Of a DNA stretch of 64,000 bases, positions 1 to 8,062 are shown in pieces. The stretch covers positions 2,542,001-2,606,000 of the forward strand of contig NZ_CP113975.1 in NCBI RefSeq assembly GCF_026870155.1, read 5' to 3'. The stretch's first letter is position 1. Every line of letters starts with the position of its first letter. The notes beneath the pieces are model-generated. The model searched no databases and was not told the origin of the DNA. It saw nothing but the letters and a program-made list of their open reading frames with translations. A program made the translations under genes and the position numbers. Source of the DNA: Flavobacterium marginilacus. GTDB taxonomy: Bacteria > Bacteroidota > Bacteroidia > Flavobacteriales > Flavobacteriaceae.

Positions 1-1
1 T

Positions 2-319
2 ATCCTTCCAGGAAATAATAACCTGCCAAAAGAATTTAAAAAGAAAACCACAGTCGGTATCCGTATTCCCGATAATTCCATTGCCTTAGAAATTGTACGC
101 CAATTAGGAAATCCAATTGTTTCAACGTCTATTAGGGATGAAGATGAAGTAATTGAATACACCACAGATCCAGAACTTATTTTTGAAAAATGGCAGAATT
201 TGGTTGATATGGTTATTGATGGAGGTTATGGAGATAATATCGGCTCAACTATAATTGATTTATCAGGCGATGAACCAATCGTTGTGAGAGAAGGAAAAGG
301 AGATATTGATATTATATAA
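2..319 (+). CDS. Sua5/YciO/YrdC-family protein, C-terminal part (threonylcarbamoyl-AMP synthase-like)
   Basis: The frame is open from the left edge to TAA at 317-319, giving about 105 residues of C-terminus; the start lies outside the window. The stretch contains GIRIPDNSIALEIVRQLGNP followed by VSTSIR, which is typical of the YrdC fold in YciO-like proteins. It ends with an acidic tail after an EPIVVREGKGD segment that matches the end of this family. Family members make or bind the threonylcarbamoyl adenylate used for tRNA t6A modification; the YciO subgroup may have a different, poorly known role. The product should be cytosolic. A bidirectional terminator follows at 376-404. The family call is fairly sure, but the exact subgroup cannot be decided from a partial protein. 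Confidence 0.75.
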   Translation: MLPGNNNLPKEFKKKTTVGIRIPDNSIALEIVRQLGNPIVSTSIRDEDEVIEYTTDPELIFEKWQNLVDMVIDGGYGDNIGSTIIDLSGDEPIVVREGKGDIDII

Positions 320-375
320 CTTTTATTTAAAATCAGGAGTCAAATTATATTGAACCAAAAAATTAAAACATAAAA

Positions 376-408
376 AAAACGCTTCGAAAATCTCGAAGCG
401 TTTTTTTA
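376..408. terminator. Bidirectional rho-independent terminator
   Basis: ACGCTTCGA at 379-387 pairs with TCGAAGCGT at 393-401 around a 5-nt loop. It is flanked by A-runs on the left and T-runs on the right, so it can end both the plus-strand Sua5-like gene and the convergent OmpA gene. Confidence 0.85.
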
Positions 409-419
409 TGAACTATACC

Positions 420-1280
420 TTATTTTTGAACTGGTGCTGCTCCTGGCTGTTTTTTCATTTCTTTTTCAACCATATCATAGAACTGGTCTATTTTTGGCAT
501 AACGTAGATACGTGTTCTTCTGTTTTTAGATTTATTTTCAGGAGAATCATTTGGTACCAATGGAACGTATGAACTTCTGCCTGCTGCAATTAATTGAGCT
601 GGATTAACCTTTAAATCATTAGATAAAATACGGATAATAGCAGTAGAACGTTTTACACTCAAATCCCAGTTATCAATTAAACAAGCATTTCCTTTAAGTA
701 CATCAGTATCAGTGTGGCCTTCAACCATACATTCAAAATCAGGTTTGTCGTTTACAACTTTTGCAACTTTAGTCAAAACTCCTTTTGCTTTGTCGCTTAC
801 TTCATAACTACCGCTTTTAAAAAGCATTTTATCAGAGATAGAGATGAAAACCACTCCTTTGTCAACATTGATTTCAATGTCCTGATCATCCAGTCCTACT
901 ACAGATTTTAAGCTGGTAACAACTGCAAGCGTAACACTGTCTTTTTTAGTTAAAGCATCCTGCATTCTGCTGATTTTCAAATCTTTTTCTTTGATAGATT
1001 CTAATGCTTTTTCAATATTTTCAGCACCTTTAGTTGACAGAATCGTCATGTCTTTTGAAGTAGAAATCAAATGCTGATTCGTTTCTTTTAATCCATCTAC
1101 AGTCGCTTTAAGACCTGCTTTTTCTTCTAAACAAGAATTTAATTTTACAGTACAAGAATTTAATAAATCTTGTGTTTCCTTGTTTTTAGCTTCCAGAGCT
1201 GCGTATTCTTTTTTAGACACACAAGATGTAAGGAGTGCTAAAGCGGATAGTGTAATCATTATTTTTTTCATAGATCTCAT
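420..1280 (-). CDS. OmpA-family outer-membrane lipoprotein
   Basis: This 286-residue precursor starts with a lipoprotein signal whose lipobox LTSC ends at Cys20. A long Lys/Glu-rich coiled coil follows (about residues 25-115), then a C-terminal OmpA/peptidoglycan-binding domain (about 145-270). That domain contains the EGHTDTD segment, a NWDLSVKRS helix, AAGRSS and NRRTRI, the last including the Arg that binds diaminopimelate in this family. It probably anchors the outer membrane to peptidoglycan. Two in-frame ATGs nine bases apart (1280 and 1271) are possible starts. A perfect -7 element TAACTTTG lies 20 bases upstream of the first. The gene converges on the Sua5-like gene. Confidence 0.88.
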   Translation of the reverse strand: MRSMKKIMITLSALALLTSCVSKKEYAALEAKNKETQDLLNSCTVKLNSCLEEKAGLKATVDGLKETNQHLISTSKDMTILSTKGAENIEKALESIKEKDLKISRMQDALTKKDSVTLAVVTSLKSVVGLDDQDIEINVDKGVVFISISDKMLFKSGSYEVSDKAKGVLTKVAKVVNDKPDFECMVEGHTDTDVLKGNACLIDNWDLSVKRSTAIIRILSNDLKVNPAQLIAAGRSSYVPLVPNDSPENKSKNRRTRIYVMPKIDQFYDMVEKEMKKQPGAAPVQK

Positions 1281-1300
1281 GTTTAATTAAACGTGTTTTA

Positions 1301-1308
1301 CAAAGTTA
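1301..1308 (-). promoter_or_regulatory. -7 promoter element of the OmpA gene
   Basis: TAACTTTG on the minus strand is a perfect match to the Bacteroidota TAnnTTTG element and lies 20 nt upstream of the first ATG. Confidence 0.6.
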
Positions 1309-1342
1309 GTTTTTAAATGTTAATTTTAAATATAAATTATTG

Positions 1343-2335
1343 TTAAATTAGGTCAGCAAAAATCGTGCCACCCTTAACATAATATCCATAAACGATGCTT
1401 TCCGTTTTAAAGTATATTTCAGTCTGATTATTTTCTCTTTTTTTATAATTTTTAAAAAACAGCCTATAAAAAGAAAAATGTGCTCGTATAACTGCCCAGC
1501 AATGAATAAATTGACTTGAAAATACAAATTTAACTCCAGCCACACCGTCTAAAAGCATTCTGATAAAAATCACTTGAAAGAGTTGTTTTTGAGGAAGATT
1601 TTTTGTTAACATCAACAGTGAATTTCTAAAATTCAAGAACGTTTTCTGCGGATTTGCCTGTTTCAAAGTAGCTCCTCCAACATGGTAAACTACTGCCCCT
1701 GAATTGTATTTAATATCGTACCCTCTATTAACAGCCCTCCAGCATAAATCAATTTCTTCCTGATGCGCAAAAAAATCTTCGTCAAAACCTTTTAACTCTT
1801 TATAAACTGAACTTCTGATAAAAAAACAGGCTCCAGATGCCCAAAATATATCTGTCTTATCATTGTACTGCCCATTATCCTTTTCCAGAGTATCAAAAAT
1901 ACGTCCTCTGCAGAACGGATAACCAAACTTATCAATAAAACCGCCGCCTGCGCCCGCATATTCAAAATAATCTTTCTTTTTGAAATCTAATATTTTTGGC
2001 TGAATAATTGCCGTTTTGGGTTCTGCTTCAAAAGTCTCTAATATCGGCTGCAGCCAATTCTCAGTCACTTCTATATCCGAATTTACCAAAGCATAAATTT
2101 CTGCATCAATATGTCCCAAAGCTTCATTATAACCGCCTGCAAAACCCTTATTGGTTTTATTCTGAACAATTTTTACAGAAGGATAATTATTTTTTACAAA
2201 TGCTACCGATTCATCTGTTGAGGCATTATCTGCAACATAAACAGCTGCTTCAGGCGAATATTGAATTACGGAAGGTAAAAATTGTTCTAATAATTTCACA
2301 CCATTCCAATTGAGTATAACTACGGCTATTTTCAT
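1343..2335 (-). CDS. Family 2 glycosyltransferase
   Basis: This 330-residue cytoplasmic or membrane-associated inverting glycosyltransferase has a GT-A fold. The N-terminus VVILNWNG and the nucleotide-binding VADNASTDES (about 34-43) are diagnostic. ALVNSDIEV near residue 85 takes the place of the DxD metal motif, and a region around 165-200 (ASGACFFIR, FDEDFFAHQEEIDLCWR) matches the acceptor/catalytic part of rhamnosyltransferase-like GT2 enzymes. A hydrophobic segment lies toward the C-terminus. The donor and acceptor sugars cannot be read from the sequence. A cell-surface polysaccharide or O-antigen role is only inferred from the subfamily, since no other polysaccharide genes adjoin it. 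Confidence 0.88.
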   Translation of the reverse strand: MKIAVVILNWNGVKLLEQFLPSVIQYSPEAAVYVADNASTDESVAFVKNNYPSVKIVQNKTNKGFAGGYNEALGHIDAEIYALVNSDIEVTENWLQPILETFEAEPKTAIIQPKILDFKKKDYFEYAGAGGGFIDKFGYPFCRGRIFDTLEKDNGQYNDKTDIFWASGACFFIRSSVYKELKGFDEDFFAHQEEIDLCWRAVNRGYDIKYNSGAVVYHVGGATLKQANPQKTFLNFRNSLLMLTKNLPQKQLFQVIFIRMLLDGVAGVKFVFSSQFIHCWAVIRAHFSFYRLFFKNYKKRENNQTEIYFKTESIVYGYYVKGGTIFADLI

Positions 2336-2356
2336 TTAGACTTCTTAGATTCTTAG

Positions 2357-2441
2357 ACTTTTAGATTGTTAGATTTTTGGATTCTTAGATTATTGCGCTA
2401 TCGATTTTAGACTCTAACAATCTATAAAGTCTAAGAATCCA
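2357..2441. repeat. Nested imperfect inverted repeats of the CTTAGATT family
   Basis: TGGATTCTTAGA at 2378-2389 is the exact reverse complement of 2430-2441. The outer ACTTTTAGATTGTTAGA at 2357-2373 nearly matches the reverse complement of 2413-2430. The unit TTAGATT(C/G)TTAGA recurs in the gap 2336-2446 and in the gaps at 15.5 and 47.4 kb. It is probably non-coding. Confidence 0.6.
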
Positions 2442-2446
2442 ATAAT

Positions 2447-2902
2447 CTAAACTTCCAAATCCTTATAATTTGGCAGTTCTTTCAAAAACTCATATTTCTC
2501 ATTTTCGAAATCCATCAGACAAAAATAATGATTTAGTCCATTGGTCACCATCAAAAATTGGGCTTCCATGGTCATATTATATCTTGCAATCTGATCAAAA
2601 ACTGCCTGAGATATTTTTACTTCGGGAGCTTTGCATTCGATCAATATAAAAATTGTTCCGTTTGGATTAAAAACAACGACATCATAACGCTTTCGCAAAC
2701 CGTTGACCATTAAAACTTTTTCAACATTAATAAGCGATTTTGGACATTTTTTTTGTTCCAATAAAAAGCGGACTACATGCTGGCGAACCCATTCTTCGGG
2801 CGTGAGAATGATGAATTTTTTCCTAATTTCGTCGAAAATAGACACTTTATTTTCGCTATTTTTGAAACGAAAAACATAAGAAGGAAAATTGAGTTTTTGC
2901 AT
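2447..2902 (-). CDS. Type I restriction enzyme R N-terminal-like (HSDR_N) nuclease-fold protein
   Basis: A 151-residue protein when started at the ATG at 2902; an upstream in-frame extension to 3007 looks like non-coding sequence rich in Phe and Ile. It contains a PD-(D/E)xK-like core: Asp74 in RYDVVVF, then Glu89-Cys-Lys91 in ILIECKAP, as in the HsdR N-terminal domain. It is a stand-alone protein widely found in Bacteroidota next to holA, with no methylase or specificity subunit nearby, so it is unlikely to be a restriction system. A -7 element (TACTTTTG) ends only four bases before the ATG, which supports this start and suggests a leaderless transcript. It is transcribed divergently from holA. 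Nuclease activity is inferred, not shown. Confidence 0.75.
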   Translation of the reverse strand: MQKLNFPSYVFRFKNSENKVSIFDEIRKKFIILTPEEWVRQHVVRFLLEQKKCPKSLINVEKVLMVNGLRKRYDVVVFNPNGTIFILIECKAPEVKISQAVFDQIARYNMTMEAQFLMVTNGLNHYFCLMDFENEKYEFLKELPNYKDLEV

Positions 2903-2906
2903 GAGG

Positions 2907-2914
2907 CAAAAGTA
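2907..2914 (-). promoter_or_regulatory. -7 element directly abutting the HSDR_N gene start
   Basis: TACTTTTG on the minus strand ends four bases before the ATG at 2902. Transcription would then begin at or next to the start codon, giving a leaderless mRNA. Confidence 0.45.
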
Positions 2915-3036
2915 TAATTTTTTGAAAATAGAAAAAAGAGAAAAGATGATAGACGCGATAAAAGAACATAGAAAAGCAAAAAATGGAGATAGATTTTTTA
3001 AAATCAAAAATCGTTAATCAAAAATCATAAATTTCT

Positions 3037-4041
3037 ATGGACGAAGTTGTAAAGATTGTAAACGACATAAAAGCAGGAAACATCAAACCCATTTATTTTT
3101 TGATGGGAGAAGAGCCTTATTATATTGATAAATTATCTGAATATATTGAAACAAATGTTTTAGCTGAAGAAGAAAAAGGATTTAATCAAACCGTTTTATA
3201 CGGAAGAGATGTAAGCATAGACGATGTGGTTTCTACTGCCAAACGTTATCCAATGATGGCCGACCGTCAGGTAGTAATTATTAAAGAAGCTCAGGAATTA
3301 TCAAGAACTATCGATAAAATTGAAAGTTATGCTGAAAATCCTATGCCTTCAACAGTTTTGGTGTTTTGCTACAAATACAAAACGCTGGATAAACGAAAAA
3401 AAGTTACCAAACTTTTAGCAAAAAACGGAATCGTTTATGAAAGTAAAAAACTGTATGAAAATCAAGTAGGGGATTGGATTAAGCGTGTTTTAGCAGGAAA
3501 AAAATACAGCATTGAGCCCAAAGCTTCTGCCATGCTGGTTGAGTTTTTGGGAACCGATTTGAGCAAAATCAATAACGAACTTGAAAAACTGCAGATTATA
3601 CTGCCCGCAGGAAGTACAATTACTGCCAAGGATATAGAAGAAAATATAGGATTCAGCAAAGACTATAATGTGTTTGAACTGCGAAAAGCAATCGGTGAGC
3701 GCGACCAGCTGAAAGCCTATAAAATTGCTGAGAATTTTGCCCAAAACCCAAAAGATAATCCACTGGTTATGACAACCGGCTTAGTCTTTGGTTTTTTTAT
3801 CCAGTTATTAAAATACCATGGGTTAAAAGATAAAAACCCTAAAAATGTAGCTTCCGTATTAGGAGTCAATCCATTTTTTCTAAAAGATTATGATGTGGCA
3901 GTCAAAAATTACCCAATGAAGAAAGTGAGCCAGATTGTTGCTTCCCTAAGAGATATTGATGTTAAAAGTAAAGGAGTAGGAGTCAACAGTTTATCTCAGG
4001 CCGATTTGTTAAAAGAAATGCTTTATAAAATTTTTAATTAG
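3037..4041 (+). CDS. holA: DNA polymerase III delta subunit
   Basis: This 334-residue protein matches HolA in length and in order of features. The N-terminal PIYFLMGEEPYYIDKL segment is the degenerate P-loop region of delta. A middle AAA+-like domain follows (ILPAGSTITAKDIEENIG), and the C-terminal helical collar domain contains FFLKDYDVAVKNYP and the SLSQADLLKEMLY end. Delta opens the beta sliding clamp in the clamp-loader complex. The ATG follows 29 bases after the ORF extension of the divergent HSDR_N gene. A small membrane-protein gene follows 50 bases downstream on the same strand. Confidence 0.93.
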   Translation: MDEVVKIVNDIKAGNIKPIYFLMGEEPYYIDKLSEYIETNVLAEEEKGFNQTVLYGRDVSIDDVVSTAKRYPMMADRQVVIIKEAQELSRTIDKIESYAENPMPSTVLVFCYKYKTLDKRKKVTKLLAKNGIVYESKKLYENQVGDWIKRVLAGKKYSIEPKASAMLVEFLGTDLSKINNELEKLQIILPAGSTITAKDIEENIGFSKDYNVFELRKAIGERDQLKAYKIAENFAQNPKDNPLVMTTGLVFGFFIQLLKYHGLKDKNPKNVASVLGVNPFFLKDYDVAVKNYPMKKVSQIVASLRDIDVKSKGVGVNSLSQADLLKEMLYKIFN

Positions 4042-4091
4042 TATTAAAATACCGATATTTACTTTCATTAAAAACAAATACCACTACAATT

Positions 4092-4274
4092 ATGGGAATG
4101 AATAAAAACAGTATTTTAGGATGGGCTACGCTCATAATGATACTCATGGGGCTATTACTGATAGGATTAGGAATATTTCGATATAATGATGTTGCCGGCT
4201 GGGGATTTGCAGCTGTAGGAGTAGGTTTTCTAGCAAATGCATGGGTTTTTAGTGCCTTGAAAGGGCGAGTATAA
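4092..4274 (+). CDS. Small two-helix membrane protein, CAL67264 family
   Basis: A 60-residue protein with two hydrophobic segments (about residues 9-27 and 36-53) separated by a short polar turn (FRYNDVAG). This matches a small conserved family of Flavobacteriia named after CAL67264. The function is unknown. It lies downstream of holA with a 50-base gap and is followed by a strong terminator, so it may be the last gene of that transcript. Confidence 0.7.
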   Translation: MGMNKNSILGWATLIMILMGLLLIGLGIFRYNDVAGWGFAAVGVGFLANAWVFSALKGRV

Positions 4275-4299
4275 ATATTTTTCTAAACTTCTTATAAAT

Positions 4300-4338
4300 A
4301 ACGACTGTTGCTTTTTTTCGGCAATGGTCGTTTTTTTA
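4300..4338 (+). terminator. Rho-independent terminator after the small membrane protein
   Basis: AACGACTGTTGC at 4300-4311 pairs with GCAATGGTCGTT at 4321-4332, with two G-U pairs, followed by a run of T. Confidence 0.8.
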
Positions 4339-4388
4339 TTCAATAATTTCAGCTTTTTCAAAACTTGTAATAATCCCATTTTTTTTTA

Positions 4389-4435
4389 TTAACAAAAAAT
4401 TAACTTCTTAATATTTGGGTTAAACAGCCTTAACC
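4389..4435 (+). promoter_or_regulatory. Direct TTAAC repeats upstream of the PhoX-like gene
   Basis: TTAAC occurs at 4389-4393 and again at 4400-4404, exactly 11 bases apart. Related TTAAA and TTAAC units begin at 4420 and 4430. Helically phased TTAAC-type repeats are the form of PhoP/PhoB boxes in other phyla. They lie 54-100 bases upstream of the predicted -7 element, so an operator role is an inference. Confidence 0.35.
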
Positions 4436-4488
4436 TAATGGTCATCATTTCAATAATATCAATTAACCTCTTCACGATTTTAACAGTA

Positions 4489-4496
4489 TAGTTTTG
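4489..4496 (+). promoter_or_regulatory. -7 element of the PhoX-like gene
   Basis: TAGTTTTG is a perfect TAnnTTTG and lies 24 bases before the ATG at 4521. It rules out the alternative TTG start at 4494, which falls inside it. Confidence 0.6.
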
Positions 4497-4520
4497 TCAA
4501 AAACAAAAAAAACAAAAACT

Positions 4521-6005
4521 ATGAAATTTAATTATCTAAAAAGAGCAGGAGTACTGTCTGCATTAAGCTTAGCTGTCTTAGGCTGTCAAAATGATAATAA
4601 CGACAATTCAAAACCAGTAAATTCGACGATTGATTTTAACAACACTTCTTCTGTACCAGCTTTAGTAGTAGCAAAAGAAGGGTTTGAAAACTTGAAAATC
4701 ACATCAATGATCAGCAGTTCGGATGTATTGCCTGGATCTCCTAGTTTTGTTTACGGAGCACAGCCTGACGGTGCCGGTTTTATGAAAGACCCTAACAGTG
4801 ATGGCTATATGATGATTACCAATCACGAAATTCTGCAGTCAGTTTCAAGAGTGTATTTCGATAAAACATTAAAAGCTGTCAAAGGAGAATACATTGTTGA
4901 CGGAATTGGAGGCATGACCAGATTATGTTCTGCAACATTAGCTACGCCAGCAATCAACGGATTTGGACCAATGTTTTTAACAGCTGGAGAAAGCAGTGAA
5001 GAGAGTATGGTTCACGGTATTGATCCACTTGGTTTATCAAGTGAAAAAAGCAGAAAAGACAGAGTTTTACCAGCTTTAGGAAAAGCGAATATGGAAAATG
5101 CCGTTCCGCTTACAAAAGAAGCTTATGAAGGAAAAACAGTTATTTTGATCGGTGAAGATCAGTCTTATTCTACTTCTCACGCTAGTGCGGGTCAGGTAAT
5201 TATGTATGTAAGCAATACTGTTGGGGATTTGACTAATGGCAAATTATATGCCTTGAAAAGAAATGACGGAAATCAGGTAGAAACTTCAATGACTATTGGA
5301 AACTCTTTTGACGTGTCATTTGTTGAAATTCCAAATGCTAAAAACATCACTGGAGCAGAAATCAATACAACTGTAAATAATTTAGGAGCTATCCGTTTTT
5401 CAAGAGTAGAAGATGTTGATTACAGAAAAGGATCTGCAAAAAACAATCGTGAAATCTATTTTACAGCAACAGGGCAATCTCCTGATAAAGCCAATCCTGT
5501 AAGTGGATACACGATGTGGGGAAGAGTTTACAAATTAGTATTAAATGATACTAATCCATTAGCCGGTAAATTAGAATTGATTGTTGAAGGAGATTCAACT
5601 CCAGGTACAGGAATCATCAATCCGGATAACCTTTGCGTAACTGAAAATTATGTTTATATCCAAGAAGATGGGGATTCTTATTATACTGCTGCAAAACACG
5701 ATTCTTATATCTGGCAGTATAACATTGCTGCAAAAACCAACAAACCTTGGCTGACAATGAATCATAAACGTGACGATGTGGCTTGGAATACGACTTATAA
5801 TCCAATAAATGACTTAAGATTAGGAAGCTGGGAATACGGAGCTATGCAGGATATATCAGATGTTATTGGAGTTCCAAATACATTTCTTGTGAATATTCAT
5901 CCTCATACTTGGCAAAAAGAAGCTTTCAAATATGCCGATGGAAGTAAGGTGAATACCAATATGGAAGGCGGACAAACCGTAATTATAAGAAATGTTCAAA
6001 AATAA
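4521..6005 (+). CDS. PhoX-like (DUF839) lipoprotein, putative phosphatase
   Basis: A 494-residue lipoprotein precursor starting at the ATG at 4521; the lipobox VLGC ends at Cys22. The mature part resembles DUF839/PhoX proteins: GFMKDPNSDGYMMITNHE near the N-terminus, GGMTRLCSATLA, a VEDVDYRKG segment, and NPDNLCVTENYVYIQEDG in the second half. PhoX enzymes are Ca2+/Fe3+-dependent beta-propeller alkaline phosphatases that release phosphate from organic esters at the cell surface. The family is broad and divergent, so phosphatase activity is inferred. It is preceded by phased TTAAC repeats and followed, after an attenuator-like terminator, by a diheme peroxidase gene. Confidence 0.7.
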   Translation: MKFNYLKRAGVLSALSLAVLGCQNDNNDNSKPVNSTIDFNNTSSVPALVVAKEGFENLKITSMISSSDVLPGSPSFVYGAQPDGAGFMKDPNSDGYMMITNHEILQSVSRVYFDKTLKAVKGEYIVDGIGGMTRLCSATLATPAINGFGPMFLTAGESSEESMVHGIDPLGLSSEKSRKDRVLPALGKANMENAVPLTKEAYEGKTVILIGEDQSYSTSHASAGQVIMYVSNTVGDLTNGKLYALKRNDGNQVETSMTIGNSFDVSFVEIPNAKNITGAEINTTVNNLGAIRFSRVEDVDYRKGSAKNNREIYFTATGQSPDKANPVSGYTMWGRVYKLVLNDTNPLAGKLELIVEGDSTPGTGIINPDNLCVTENYVYIQEDGDSYYTAAKHDSYIWQYNIAAKTNKPWLTMNHKRDDVAWNTTYNPINDLRLGSWEYGAMQDISDVIGVPNTFLVNIHPHTWQKEAFKYADGSKVNTNMEGGQTVIIRNVQK

Positions 6006-6028
6006 TTTTTTGAAATGGATACATAAAG

Positions 6029-6058
6029 AACAGCCCTTTTTACAGGGTTGTTTTTTGT
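6029..6058 (+). terminator. Terminator between the PhoX-like and peroxidase genes
   Basis: AACAGCCCT at 6029-6037 pairs with AGGGTTGTT at 6044-6052 (one G-U pair) and is followed by TTTTG and more T. It separates the two same-strand genes by 82 bases and may reduce downstream expression. Confidence 0.7.
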
Positions 6059-6087
6059 TTTATTTACCTAAAAAGAGATTACTTAAA

Positions 6088-7884
6088 ATGAATTTTACTA
6101 ATAAAATAATAATTGCCCTGAATCTTGCGCTAGTAATTCTATTATCTGGATGCGAAAAAAAATATAACGAGATAACAATTCAACAGGAATTAATCTCAGA
6201 TATTGAAAAATTAAATCAAAAAGTGATCGAACTTGAAAAAACAATAGAAGAAAGCAATGACGAAAAAAAAATTCAGCAAGCTTTTAATTCCACACGATTA
6301 TCCTACAAAAAGATTGAATGGGCAGTTGAATATTTTACTCCCGATCCGGCACGATTCATAAATGGTCCCGCTTTGGATGAGTTGGAAGTTGCCGAAAATA
6401 CTTTTATTCCGCCAAATGGTTTCCAAGTGATGGAAGAACTTATGTTTCCGAATTACGATATTAAAAACAAAGAAGAATTAGTTAGAACAACCAAAATATT
6501 GAGCGGTAACTTGAAACAAATTAAAGAACATTTGAGTGTTATTACGATTTCAAACGCACACATTCTGGACGCTTCAAAAATGGAGCTTAACAGAGTTCTG
6601 GCTTTGGGAATAACAGGATTCGATTCGCCAATTGCTTTTCAATCCATACCAGAAGCAAAAAACAGTTTGGGTTCAATAGGAAATTTAATTTCGAAAATGG
6701 ATTTTAAAAGTTCTGAATCCGTTCAATGTCAAAAGGAAATTAAAGCTTTAATTAACCAAGCAGGAAATTATTGTGATTCTAATACTGATTTTAAAACATT
6801 TGACAGAGCTCATTTTATTAAAAGCTTTTTAAACCCAATCAGCAAAAAGCTGGTCGCTTTTCAAAAAATAAATAAAATAGAAAAGACAAGCAGAAATACT
6901 GTTGTAAATCCATATTCAGCAACTATTTTCGAAAAAGATGCTTTTGATGTGAATGCTTTTATTCCTTCAAAAGAATATCAATATTCTAAAGAAAAAGCCG
7001 AATTAGGCAAAAAATTATTTTATGAAACTTCCTTTTCTAATAATAAAACCCGAAGCTGTTCCTCTTGTCATATTCCAGAAAAAGCATTTACCGATGGATT
7101 AAAAACAAACCAATCCTTAAAAGGCGGCAACTTGAGCAGAAATACACCTACGCTGACGTATGCTTCACTGCAGAATGCACAGTTTTGGGATATGCGCCAG
7201 CTCGATTTGGAAAAACAAAGCCTTGATGTAATTACTAATAAAGATGAAATGCATGGAAATGTTGCCAATGCAATTCAGATTTTAAATAAAGACAAGGAAT
7301 ACCAAAAGCTATTCAAGAAAGCATTTCCAGATTCAAAGAAAATAGAAGAATGGCAGGTACAAAATTCATTGGCCAGCTACATCCGTTCCTTAAACGCATT
7401 CGACAGCAGATTTGACGAGTATATGAGGGGAGATTCCAATGATTTTACGGCCGAAGAAAAACTTGGATTTAACATCTTTGCAGGAAAAGCAAAATGTGCA
7501 ACCTGTCATTTCATCCCTTTGTTTAATGGCACTGTACCTCCGAGTTATCAAAAAACAGAACAGGAAGTAATAGGAACACCTTCAGATAAAAACGGAAAAA
7601 AAATCAGTCCGGATTTGGGAAGATATCTGCAATACGAAATGCCTCAATTAAAAAACGCCTTCAAAACCCCATCACTGCGAAATGTCGGTATAACCGCACC
7701 GTATATGCATAATGGTGTGTTTTCCACTCTGGAAGAAGTTATTGATTTTTACAATAAAGGCGGAGGAGCTGGATTAGGAATTTCGGTTAAAAATCAAACA
7801 TTGCCTTCTGATAAATTAGAGTTAACACCAAAAGAAGCAAAAGCATTGGTTTCGTTTATGAAAACCTTGACAGATAAACACTAA
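6088..7884 (+). CDS. Diheme cytochrome c peroxidase/MauG-type lipoprotein with N-terminal helical domain
   Basis: Started at the ATG at 6088, the protein has 598 residues and a lipobox LSGC ending at Cys22. Residues about 30-290 form an all-helical region of the kind fused to peroxidases in Bacteroidota. The C-terminal part is a diheme cytochrome c peroxidase/MauG domain with two haem-binding motifs, CSSCH at 324-328 and CATCH at 470-474, plus the conserved TPSLRNVGITAPYMHNG segment. It should act in the periplasm, reducing peroxide or oxidising a partner. The longer ORF starting at 5992 overlaps the previous gene and the terminator and is rejected. The partner of the N-terminal domain is not known. 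Confidence 0.85.
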   Translation: MNFTNKIIIALNLALVILLSGCEKKYNEITIQQELISDIEKLNQKVIELEKTIEESNDEKKIQQAFNSTRLSYKKIEWAVEYFTPDPARFINGPALDELEVAENTFIPPNGFQVMEELMFPNYDIKNKEELVRTTKILSGNLKQIKEHLSVITISNAHILDASKMELNRVLALGITGFDSPIAFQSIPEAKNSLGSIGNLISKMDFKSSESVQCQKEIKALINQAGNYCDSNTDFKTFDRAHFIKSFLNPISKKLVAFQKINKIEKTSRNTVVNPYSATIFEKDAFDVNAFIPSKEYQYSKEKAELGKKLFYETSFSNNKTRSCSSCHIPEKAFTDGLKTNQSLKGGNLSRNTPTLTYASLQNAQFWDMRQLDLEKQSLDVITNKDEMHGNVANAIQILNKDKEYQKLFKKAFPDSKKIEEWQVQNSLASYIRSLNAFDSRFDEYMRGDSNDFTAEEKLGFNIFAGKAKCATCHFIPLFNGTVPPSYQKTEQEVIGTPSDKNGKKISPDLGRYLQYEMPQLKNAFKTPSLRNVGITAPYMHNGVFSTLEEVIDFYNKGGGAGLGISVKNQTLPSDKLELTPKEAKALVSFMKTLTDKH

Positions 7885-8026
7885 AAGAGTTAATATTCTA
7901 AGTTATTTTTTTGATTCAACATTCGAAAGAAACAAAAGAAATAAGCTGACCCACAGTGTGTGTTTTTCTGCTTTATAAACTTTATGACTTTGGACTTTAG
8001 ACTTTTTATTATCTCTCCAATAATGT

Positions 8027-8034
8027 TATATTTG
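8027..8034 (+). promoter_or_regulatory. -7 element of ettA
   Basis: TATATTTG is a perfect TAnnTTTG and lies 28 bases upstream of the ATG. Confidence 0.6.
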
Positions 8035-8062
8035 TATTCTTTAAAAATTAAATCATAATACT

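Noticed and set aside
4494..4520. TTG start nine codons upstream for the PhoX-like protein
   Set aside because: It overlaps the -7 promoter element and gives a Lys-rich leader ahead of a clean lipoprotein signal; the ATG at 4521 is better.
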